In this document: in pieces, positions 1 through 5,199 of the stretch
Layout of the letters: each line of letters starts with the position of its first letter
How positions within the stretch are numbered: the first letter of the stretch is position 1
Assembly (NCBI GenBank): GCA_012513545.1
Contig: JAAZCB010000077.1
Coordinates: 1-9,372 of the forward strand
Origin: Clostridiaceae bacterium
GTDB lineage: Bacteria; Bacillota_A; Clostridia; Acetivibrionales; Acetivibrionaceae
Length of the DNA stretch: 9,372 nt
Direction of reading: 5' to 3'
Made by a program: the position numbers and the translations under genes
The notes under the pieces: model-generated
The model's input: only the letters and a program-made list of their open reading frames with translations
Told to the model about the DNA's origin: nothing
Databases searched by the model: none

Positions 1-360
1 ACTGACTTTATAAATAGGGTTAATCTGGGAGAACATCTTGCCGGAGCCCTACAGGTCCGTTTATTTAACATTCAAAATTCTGAAGATATGTTAATGGATA
101 CTTTAGGACTTCATACATTTGGACTTCCTGATATCCAATGTCACTTTAAAGAACTAGATCCAAATGAGATTGCGAGAGTTATTTACAACGCCGGATACTA
201 TATCTTTGATAAGGGTGATATAATCGATGACGGCAATGCAATCCAAGGCGTAAAAGAAAACGATAAGTGGGAATGTCAACATGAAGAATCATTAGTTGAA
301 CCCAATAGAATTGTGTTAGATATTAACCCAGGTTCGCTATATGCAGCAGGCGGAAGGTAA
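1..360 (+). CDS. DUF4261-like protein, C-terminal part (5' end outside window)
   Basis: The reading frame is open from the first base and ends at TAA 358-360, giving the last 119 residues of a longer protein. The ATG at 88 is internal, because good coding sequence continues upstream of it (T-D-F-I-N-R-V-N-L-G-E-H-L-A-G-A). The segment holds the runs MDTLGLHTFGLPDIQCHF, LDPNEIARVIYNAGYYIFD and KWECQHEESLV, which I recall as typical of the C-terminal part of DUF4261 proteins; no function is established for that family. The chain ends with a short tail, NPGSLYAAGGR. It is AT-rich like the genes that follow and is separated from them by 173 bp with a separate promoter, so it is probably not in the same operon. 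Family assignment is from memory of the motif pattern and is moderately sure. Confidence 0.6.
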   Translation, partial: TDFINRVNLGEHLAGALQVRLFNIQNSEDMLMDTLGLHTFGLPDIQCHFKELDPNEIARVIYNAGYYIFDKGDIIDDGNAIQGVKENDKWECQHEESLVEPNRIVLDINPGSLYAAGGR

Positions 361-417
361 TATCAATTATTTATAACAAATTCAGTACATCACATGTTAG
401 CAAAAGCACCTTGCCAA

Positions 418-437
418 TTAAAACCAAATGGTTTTAA
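418..437. repeat. Short inverted repeat between the DUF4261-like gene and the phosphatase operon
   Basis: TTAAAACC (418-425) and GGTTTTAA (430-437) form an 8-bp stem with a 4-nt AAAT loop. It lies 57 bp after the DUF4261-like stop codon. The stem is AT-rich and followed by only AAAT, not a T-run, so it is a poor intrinsic terminator and may equally be an operator or chance. Confidence 0.3.
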
Positions 438-466
438 AATAAACAAGAATTTATTTGCACAAAATA

Positions 467-497
467 TTGCTTCCAAAATAATAAACTATGTTATAAT
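467..497 (+). promoter_or_regulatory. Putative sigma-A promoter of the phosphatase / FIST kinase / XRE regulator operon
   Basis: A perfect -10 box TATAAT (492-497) is preceded by a weak -35 candidate TTGCTT (467-472) with a long 19-nt spacer. The start site would fall near 504, about 30 nt before the ATG at 534. AAGGAG at 519-524, 9 nt before the ATG, is the ribosome binding site. A copy of the window's repeated palindrome overlaps the predicted start site. Confidence 0.5.
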
Positions 498-500
498 ATA

Positions 501-515
501 GTAAATTATATTCAA
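501..515. promoter_or_regulatory. Degenerate copy of the GTAAAT-N3-ATTTAC palindrome at the operon start site
   Basis: GTAAATTATATTCAA matches the perfect copy at 4178-4192 in 13 of 15 positions; the left arm is intact and the right arm has two changes. It begins 3 nt after the -10 box, covering the expected transcription start. A bound protein here would block the promoter, which fits autoregulation by the XRE response regulator encoded in the same operon. That binding is inferred, not shown. Confidence 0.5.
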
Positions 516-533
516 CAAAAGGAGCAATACAAA

Positions 534-1490
534 ATGCATGAATTAAACTTTTTACAATTTGCAAAACAGCTTTCTGATGAAGTCTCAATAGGCTATTCAG
601 AGTTTTATAAAAGCAAAATAATCAACAACAACTTTACCATTGAATACGCTGATTCGATTGGTGATGTTAAATCTGAACATAAAATTGATAAATTCACTAA
701 AGAACTAATCATAAACTACATAAAAAACAATTATACATACATATATGAAAACGCAAATGTTTACATGGAAGATTACATTAATACAAATTCAAATGGTTCA
801 TTCAACTTGTATATCGACCCTGTTGACGGTTCAAGAAGTGCTGATTTAAACATTGGAGATCCATGTTTTATGATCACTTATTCAGAAAAGACTAAAGACG
901 TAAAATTTAAAGATTTAAAAAATTGTTTTATCAGAGGATTGAAGTCCAATGATATATACTTCACATTCAAAAATCGGGCATACTATGTCCCAAATGGTTT
1001 TTTGTTTGATATAAAAGAGAATGCTGTAAATTTAATTTACAATAAAAATCTAACTGAATTAAGACCTATCGAAAACAACTATAGAGATCTTAGATTACCT
1101 AATTCCTCCGTTATAATAAGAGATGGATATGGAATGAGAAGTGTCGTAGCCCAAAAAATTGACCACAGTGTTCTTAATAATGTAAAACATTGTTTTTCAC
1201 ATGATATCACCGGAATGGAACTTTGTTATGTTGCTTCTTGTAGAGGAATAGCCCATGTAATGGTTGAAGCAAGGAATCACACTAGAGGCAATAAGATTGT
1301 TGGAAGTGATGGTTTTAATTTAATCCCCTATTCCCTATTGAAAGCTACAAATTGTAACGTAACCTCTCTAGATGGTAAATCATTAGATGACTGTATTTAT
1401 AATCCTAAATATATTTATGATTTTATAGCATGTGTAAATGACAATCTTTTAAACGAGTTTATTAAGTATATTAAGGAGCACGCATCCTAA
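534..1490 (+). CDS. Divergent inositol-monophosphatase / FBPase-superfamily protein
   Basis: The 318-residue soluble protein carries DPVDGS at residues 95-100, the metal-binding DPxDGT/S signature of Mg-dependent, Li-sensitive sugar and nucleotide phosphatases (inositol monophosphatase, CysQ, GlpX/FBPase relatives). An upstream SEHKIDKFTKELI stretch (48-60) resembles the usual 'T-x-x-D-x-x-x-E' helix. The acidic pair before the signature is not the usual GEE; E72 or E79 could take its place. The C-terminal half ends in GSDGFNLIPYSLLKAT (257-272), where most family members have a WDxAAG motif; D259 may supply the third metal ligand but the Trp and the AAG are missing. It may therefore act on an unusual substrate or be a binding protein. 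ATG 534 has AAGGAG at 519-524. It is first in an operon with the FIST kinase, whose start lies 2 bp after its stop, so it may make or remove a ligand for that sensor. The substrate is unknown. Confidence 0.75.
   Translation: MHELNFLQFAKQLSDEVSIGYSEFYKSKIINNNFTIEYADSIGDVKSEHKIDKFTKELIINYIKNNYTYIYENANVYMEDYINTNSNGSFNLYIDPVDGSRSADLNIGDPCFMITYSEKTKDVKFKDLKNCFIRGLKSNDIYFTFKNRAYYVPNGFLFDIKENAVNLIYNKNLTELRPIENNYRDLRLPNSSVIIRDGYGMRSVVAQKIDHSVLNNVKHCFSHDITGMELCYVASCRGIAHVMVEARNHTRGNKIVGSDGFNLIPYSLLKATNCNVTSLDGKSLDDCIYNPKYIYDFIACVNDNLLNEFIKYIKEHAS
1026..1040. repeat. Perfect GTAAAT-N3-ATTTAC palindrome inside the phosphatase gene
   Basis: GTAAATTTAATTTAC is the exact reverse complement of the copy in the recombination-module promoter (4259-4273). 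It encodes V-N-L-I-Y within the phosphatase. It lies about 525 bp downstream of the start-site copy, a distance at which a tetrameric repressor could loop DNA, or it could be a chance or auxiliary site. Confidence 0.45.
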
Positions 1491-1491
1491 T

Positions 1492-3549
1492 ATGAAAACT
1501 TTTAATACTATATACGAGAGCTATGAGAGTTTAAAGAACTTTATAGATACTCATAAAATTAATGTTAATAAAAACGAGGTTTTAGTACAAATTTTTTCTG
1601 GTATTTGCGAAAAGTCGCATCTTCAAAAAATAGCTTCCGAAGTAAAGGGACTTGTTTCAAATTCAAAAATTATAGGCACTACAACTTCAGGAGAAATTAT
1701 TGACTGTAAAGTAAGTCTGAATAAAACTATTATTTCTTTTAGTATATTTAATAGTACAACTTTAAAAAGTGTATTCTTAAACAATTGCGGAAACAGCTTT
1801 GATTTAGGTATTAATTTATGCAAAGAAATTCTTACTGAAAACACAAAGTTAATCATTCTTTTTTCAGATGGATTAAATACTAATGGCAGTGATATATTAA
1901 AAGGAATTGACAGTGTATCATCTAATATACCTGTTGCCGGTGGAAGAGCTGGCGATAATGGTTATATGATAGATACTTATATTTTTAACGAAGATAATAT
2001 CTCAAATAATGGCATAGTTGCTGTATCATTAAATAGTTCAGCTTTAGAAGTGTACAATAATTATAGTATGTGCTGGCAGCCAATAGGTAAAATTATGACT
2101 GTTACAAAAGCAGTTGGCAATCGTGTATATACAATTGATAATATTCCTGCAAAAGAGATTTACCGAAAATACCTTGGTTATGATGTAACTAGCAGGCTTC
2201 CAAAATCCGCAACAGAGTTTCCATTAATAATCCATAAGAATAATCTTAAAATTGCTAGGGTTGCTTTTTATGATTATAGAGATGATTCTTTAGGTTTTAT
2301 AGGAAATGTAGATGAAGGAGACAAGGTCACTTTTGGATTTGGTAATATTGATATGTTAATTGAACGCTCAACTCAAATTATGGAATCAATTAACAAAGTA
2401 AATTTGGAGAGCATTTTTATATATTCCTGTACTGCCCGTAAAGTTTACATGCAAGAAAAAATAGATGTCGAGTTATTACCACTAAAAGATATTGCCAATG
2501 TTTCAGGTTACTTTACATATGGAGAATATTATTATAACAATCCAGATAATTTATTACTTAATATTACTACCACTATTCTTGGGCTTTCAGAAAACACTAT
2601 AGACAAAGTGAATCCAAAACGCGAAACATGTGCAAACTATAAACAACCCGTTAAGATTAATATGGAAAACTTCGTTGACGGAAAGGAAACAGAGATAATA
2701 AAAGTTCTTAACAATCTTATAAATACAGTAACTAATGAACTTGAAGAAATTAATAAAGATCTTCAGGAAAAAAACTTGGAAATAAAAAAGAATCAAGATA
2801 TTTTTGTAGAAATGGAAAAGTCCACCAACATGGTAACTCTTCTAAGTGGTATAGTGCATAACCTGAAAACACCCTTAATGGGTTGCAGTGGGGCAAATGA
2901 TATTATTGTGAATAAACTCAATCAAGTTTCTGACAAATTATCATCGTTAAATAACGATGTGGCCGCAAAAGATATTTTAAACATTCTCAAAGATATCAAT
3001 TTATGGTATTCTAGAATTGAAGAATATTTAAACTACATTGGTGATGTAATTAACACTATCAGAGATTATGTTTATTCTGAAAGCGAAATTGCTTTCTTTA
3101 CAATTGATACTTTAGTACACCGAATTTCTATACTTGTGGAAAATAGGCTAAAAGAAAACAAATGTAGCATTAAATATATATTTGATATACCTAACTGTTA
3201 TGAGTTATATGGAGAAATTAATTATCTTATTCAGGCAATTATTAACTTGATTGATAACTCAATTGATGCCTATGAAGGAAAAGCTGGAATAATTGAATTT
3301 AGAATAGCTAAAGAAGACGAAAATATAATTTTTTCTATCAAAGATTTTGGCATAGGAATTAGTGAGGAAGTTTCAAAACGTTTATTTTACGAAATGATAA
3401 CAACTAAGGGCAGAAACGGTAGCGGATTAGGCTTATACATTTCACAAATACATATACGTAGCAAATTTAAAGGCAATATCATTTTAAACTCAAACATAGC
3501 TAATGCAACAGAATTTGTAATAAAAATACCTATTAGGAGTAATGCTTAA
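1492..3549 (+). CDS. Soluble FIST-domain sensor histidine kinase
   Basis: The 685-residue protein has a FIST N domain (about residues 25-230, with IIGTTTSGEI at 60-69 and PVAGGRAGDN at 147-156), a FIST C domain (about 240-365, with IYSCTARKVYM), a coiled coil (about 400-440) and a kinase core. The likely phosphoacceptor is H456 in VHNLKTPL; the ATP-binding domain shows the N box (N585, N589 in INLIDNS), G1 (DFGIGIS, 618-624) and G2 (GSGLGL, 643-648). FIST domains are thought to bind small ligands such as amino acids. There is no signal peptide or membrane segment, so the signal is cytoplasmic. ATG 1492 lies 2 bp after the phosphatase stop, with AAGGAG at 1473-1478 inside that gene. The stop codon shares a base with the start of the response regulator, which is evidently its partner. 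All catalytic motifs look intact. Confidence 0.9.
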   Translation: MKTFNTIYESYESLKNFIDTHKINVNKNEVLVQIFSGICEKSHLQKIASEVKGLVSNSKIIGTTTSGEIIDCKVSLNKTIISFSIFNSTTLKSVFLNNCGNSFDLGINLCKEILTENTKLIILFSDGLNTNGSDILKGIDSVSSNIPVAGGRAGDNGYMIDTYIFNEDNISNNGIVAVSLNSSALEVYNNYSMCWQPIGKIMTVTKAVGNRVYTIDNIPAKEIYRKYLGYDVTSRLPKSATEFPLIIHKNNLKIARVAFYDYRDDSLGFIGNVDEGDKVTFGFGNIDMLIERSTQIMESINKVNLESIFIYSCTARKVYMQEKIDVELLPLKDIANVSGYFTYGEYYYNNPDNLLLNITTTILGLSENTIDKVNPKRETCANYKQPVKINMENFVDGKETEIIKVLNNLINTVTNELEEINKDLQEKNLEIKKNQDIFVEMEKSTNMVTLLSGIVHNLKTPLMGCSGANDIIVNKLNQVSDKLSSLNNDVAAKDILNILKDINLWYSRIEEYLNYIGDVINTIRDYVYSESEIAFFTIDTLVHRISILVENRLKENKCSIKYIFDIPNCYELYGEINYLIQAIINLIDNSIDAYEGKAGIIEFRIAKEDENIIFSIKDFGIGISEEVSKRLFYEMITTKGRNGSGLGLYISQIHIRSKFKGNIILNSNIANATEFVIKIPIRSNA

Positions 3550-4181
3550 TGAAAAAAATCAAAATTGCAATTGTTGATGATGATCCTATATTTTTGGAAA
3601 TAATAAAAGAAAAACTTAATCATTATGAAATCAGTTGCTTTTCAAATTCCAAAGACGCATTGAAAGGTATTAAAGGAAGCAGATTTGATATTGCAATTTT
3701 AGATTTTATTATTGATGAAATGAATGGTCAACAATTAGTGCAAGAGATAAGAAAATTCAATCAAAGTATCTATATTATTTTATTGACTGGACAGGTAAAA
3801 CTTCCAGGAATCACTTTAGTTAGAGAAACAGATATTCAAGATTATGTAGAAAAGAATTCCGGAAACTTCGATGAGCTAATATTAAGAGTTGAATCCGCAG
3901 TAAAATCACTACTTCTCGCCAAAAAAAGAGAAGATAAAACAAAGGAATCCTTTTCTATCAGATTAAAAGAATTACGAACAATCTATAATATTTCTCAGTC
4001 CGATTTAGCCTCCTATCTTGATCTCAATAGAGCTCAGGTATCGAATTATGAAAAAGGTATAAGCAAACCATCACTTGATATTATCGAAAAGATTGCAGAC
4101 TACTTTGGAGTAAGTATCGACTATCTATTATGCAGAAGCATCAATTATTTAGGAGCACTTGAAGATATGAAACATAAGTAA
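3549..4181 (+). CDS. Response regulator with XRE (Cro/CI-type) DNA-binding output
   Basis: The 210-residue protein has a receiver domain (about 1-120) followed by a Cro/CI-family helix-turn-helix (about 135-195). The receiver has acidic D10-D12, phosphoacceptor D52 (AILDFIIDEMNG), T80 (IILLTG) and K102 (YVEKNSG), so it appears competent for phosphorylation. The HTH reads RLKELRTIYNISQSDLASYL then AQVSNYEKGISKPSLDIIEKI and FGVSIDYLL, a classic XRE pattern. Receiver-XRE fusions are uncommon; most regulators use OmpR or LuxR-type outputs. XRE proteins often repress mobile-element excision genes, as ImmR does in ICEBs1. The ATG shares its A with the kinase stop (TAATG), with AGGAG at 3535-3539, so translation is coupled. 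It is the best candidate to bind the GTAAAT-N3-ATTTAC palindromes around it, one of which overlaps its own stop codon. The target sites are inferred. Confidence 0.88.
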   Translation: MKKIKIAIVDDDPIFLEIIKEKLNHYEISCFSNSKDALKGIKGSRFDIAILDFIIDEMNGQQLVQEIRKFNQSIYIILLTGQVKLPGITLVRETDIQDYVEKNSGNFDELILRVESAVKSLLLAKKREDKTKESFSIRLKELRTIYNISQSDLASYLDLNRAQVSNYEKGISKPSLDIIEKIADYFGVSIDYLLCRSINYLGALEDMKHK

Positions 4182-4192
4182 ATTATATTTAC
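4178..4192. promoter_or_regulatory. Perfect GTAAAT-N3-ATTTAC palindrome at the end of the response regulator gene
   Basis: GTAAATTATATTTAC has two perfect 6-bp arms around TAT and contains the TAA stop codon of the regulator (4179-4181). It differs by one base in the centre from the copy in the downstream promoter, whose centre is 81 bp away. The two may form a paired operator flanking the terminator. Confidence 0.55.
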
Positions 4193-4197
4193 ACCAC

Positions 4198-4230
4198 AAG
4201 AACGCCACACACCATATGGCGTTCTTTTTG
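4198..4230 (+). terminator. Intrinsic terminator of the sensory operon
   Basis: AAGAACGCCA (4198-4207) and TGGCGTTCTT (4217-4226) form a perfect 10-bp stem with a 9-nt loop, running into TTTTTG. It lies 16 bp after the response regulator stop and separates the sensory operon from the recombination-module promoter. Confidence 0.88.
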
Positions 4231-4251
4231 TCTTAATTCTGGTAATTGTTA

Positions 4252-4280
4252 TTGACATGTAAATTAAATTTACTTATAAT
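4252..4280 (+). promoter_or_regulatory. Consensus sigma-A promoter of the leader RNA / excisionase / recombinase unit
   Basis: TTGACA (4252-4257) and TATAAT (4275-4280) are both perfect consensus hexamers with an optimal 17-nt spacer, predicting a start near 4287. Such a strong promoter in front of an excision module would be expected to need tight repression, and a perfect palindrome fills the spacer. The distance to the first sizeable gene (4720) leaves a leader of about 430 nt. Confidence 0.85.
4259..4273. promoter_or_regulatory. Palindromic operator between the -35 and -10 boxes
   Basis: GTAAATTAAATTTAC (arms GTAAAT and ATTTAC around TAA) lies entirely within the promoter spacer, where bound protein would exclude RNA polymerase. 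The same 15-mer, inverted, occurs at 1026-1040 and a one-mismatch copy at 4178-4192. The XRE response regulator is the most likely binder; the excisionase-like protein is another possibility. Confidence 0.65.
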
Positions 4281-4292
4281 AGTTTTAAGTTG

Positions 4293-4335
4293 ATTAAACA
4301 TTATTTAATATTGTAAGACTTTATGTTTAATTTTT
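4293..4335 (+). repeat. AT-rich hairpin with T-run at the start of the leader
   Basis: ATTAAACAT (4293-4301) pairs with ATGTTTAAT (4323-4331) across a 21-nt loop and is followed by T residues to 4335. It starts about 6 nt after the predicted start site. It could be a weak terminator or attenuator, or a 5' stabilising stem; the stem has only two G/C pairs, so its stability is doubtful. Confidence 0.35.
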
Positions 4336-4339
4336 ACAA

Positions 4340-4690
4340 AAACTAAATAGCGAAGTGTTTTGGATACGTTGATCCAACAAAAGGGAACACGCCATGACCT
4401 CATATGAGCGAGCGGTGCTATAATAAAATGTAAAGTCACCTCAAGTTTGATTAGATACTTCTCTCTGGGTTAGGCATGGCACAAGTTGCGGAGCTGATTC
4501 AGATTTCTACGAGCCGGCTTGAGAAACCGGAGGAATAATCCCTATGAGCATATATTGCTATCCAAAGCATTCCTAGGTGTGGGACGTGAAAAGAGCATAC
4601 CTGACGCGGCGGCCGAATGAACGTAAGACTAATCTTAAATCTGAAAACTCACTGTATGCCCGGTTGGGGAACTGGGCGTACAGTTATATA
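4340..4690 (+). ncRNA. Structured, G+C-rich leader or noncoding RNA candidate, family not recognised
   Basis: This stretch has no gene-sized reading frame, yet its G+C (roughly 45-55% in places) is far above the flanking genes. It is packed with local stems. GTGTT...AACAC encloses TTGGAT/ATCCAA (4357-4390). GGTG/CACC lies near 4414-4440. GGTGTG/CATACC lies at about 4576-4601. A 14-bp stem, CTGTATGCCCGGTT with AACTGGGCGTACAG and a GGGG loop, spans 4652-4683. It begins about 50 nt after a consensus promoter and ends 30 nt before the excisionase-like start, so it may be a cis-acting leader, an independent small RNA, or a relic. TGAACGTAAG and GTACAGTTAT near the 3' end recall group II intron sequence of the LtrB type, but no GUGYG start or standard domain V was found. 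Two tiny frames (4394-4423 and 4476-4538) lie within it. Confidence 0.5.
4652..4683 (+). other. Long perfect GC-rich hairpin just upstream of the excisionase-like gene
   Basis: Fourteen consecutive pairs (including T-G and G-T wobbles) close a GGGG tetraloop; the 3' side is followed by TTATATATAAAA rather than a T-run, so it is not a standard terminator. Ending 36 nt before the ATG at 4720, it could shape translation or processing of the excisionase message. Confidence 0.6.
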
Positions 4691-4719
4691 TAAAACTTTA
4701 TCTAAGTGAGGTTAATGAA

Positions 4720-4893
4720 ATGGAAAAGTTAGTTTATACAGTTAATGAAACTGCTAAACTTTTAAATATTGGAATGAATAAAGCTTATGAACTTATTCAA
4801 AATCAACAAATACCTAATGTAAGAATCGGAAGAAAAATACTGATTCCCAAGAAATCTCTTGAAGACTGGTTATCTGTAAAATCCGATTTATAG
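4720..4893 (+). CDS. Excisionase-like MerR/AlpA-type helix-turn-helix protein
   Basis: The 57-residue protein (MEKLVYTVNE... to LSVKSDL) is one small winged HTH: YTVNETAKLLNIGMNKAYELI (6-26) is the HTH, and IPNVRIGRKILIPKKSLEDWL (31-51) is the wing with the closing 'SLEDWL' helix typical of the excisionase (HTH_17) family. Such proteins bind the ends of integrated elements and steer the recombinase toward excision, or act as AlpA-like activators. AAGTGAGG at 4704-4711 lies 8 nt before the ATG. The alternative ATG at 4715 is in another frame and stops after five codons. It lies 5' of the recombinase in the same orientation and presumably on the same transcript, expressed from the promoter at 4252 through the structured leader. 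Confidence 0.85.
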   Translation: MEKLVYTVNETAKLLNIGMNKAYELIQNQQIPNVRIGRKILIPKKSLEDWLSVKSDL

Positions 4894-4964
4894 TTTTTCT
4901 ATCTTTAATATGCAATAAGTACAAACAATCTAACATAACATTTAGTAAAGGGGAGGTGCTACAT

Positions 4965-5123
4965 ATGGAGAAAAAATCATCAAATAATTCTACCATAAGA
5001 ATAACACATCATCTTGCCAATGGAGAAACTAGAGAATCTATGAAAGGTTACAAAGTACCTATTAATGACAGAACTATAGTAGCCTACCAGATTCTAGCCA
5101 GGTACGAAAAGGTTAAGGCATAA
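4965..5123 (+). CDS. Small 52-residue element-associated protein, function unknown
   Basis: The frame MEKKSSNNSTIRITHHLANG... ends YQILARYEKVKA and is preceded by a very strong AAAGGGGAGG at 4948-4957, 7 nt from the ATG. The protein is small, basic-to-neutral, without a membrane segment; a short beta-like start (TIRITHHL) and a C-terminal helix (TIVAYQILARYEKV) can be guessed. It sits between the excisionase-like gene and the recombinase, the position where serine-recombinase transposons carry small TnpW-type or uncharacterised proteins, but I cannot assign it to TnpW. It may assist recombination directionality. Confidence 0.7.
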   Translation: MEKKSSNNSTIRITHHLANGETRESMKGYKVPINDRTIVAYQILARYEKVKA

Positions 5124-5133
5124 TTTTTTTAGC

Positions 5134-5174
5134 TCAAAGCTGTACAACTCTAAATAAAACTGTTCCGGCTTTGA
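5134..5174. repeat. Inverted repeat in the gap before the recombinase gene
   Basis: TCAAAGC (5134-5140) and GCTTTGA (5168-5174) face each other across 27 nt, starting 10 bp after the small gene and ending 15 bp before the recombinase ribosome binding site. It follows a T-rich stretch (5123-5130) rather than preceding one, so it is not a terminator of the small gene; it may tune recombinase translation. Confidence 0.35.
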
Positions 5175-5199
5175 AACCTTAATTATGCAGGAGATTATA

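Noticed and set aside
88..360. A complete 90-codon gene starting at ATG 88
   Set aside because: Protein-like sequence in the same frame extends to the first base of the window and no ribosome binding site precedes 88, so it is the end of a longer gene.
1623..2796. Minus-strand open frames of 69 and 77 codons within the FIST kinase gene
   Set aside because: They are hydrophobic, low-complexity shadows of the strongly supported kinase frame and have no ribosome binding site or recognisable motif.
4419..4424. Second TATAAT inside the leader as an extra promoter
   Set aside because: There is no acceptable -35 hexamer 16-19 nt upstream (the sequence there is GACCTC-like), so it is more likely part of the RNA.
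4340..4690. A complete group II or group I intron
   Set aside because: No GUGYG 5' end, no standard domain V with AGC triad, no reverse transcriptase and no group I P/Q/R/S core could be found; only short resemblances remain.
4814..4996. Minus-strand open frame of 60 codons over the excisionase-like and small genes
   Set aside because: It overlaps two plus-strand genes with good ribosome binding sites and shows no family features.
5185..5199. Earlier in-frame ATG for the serine recombinase at 5185
   Set aside because: The AGGAG lies between 5185 and 5200, so the ribosome binding site serves the ATG at 5200, and the conserved N-terminus begins there (MKRVACYVRVS).
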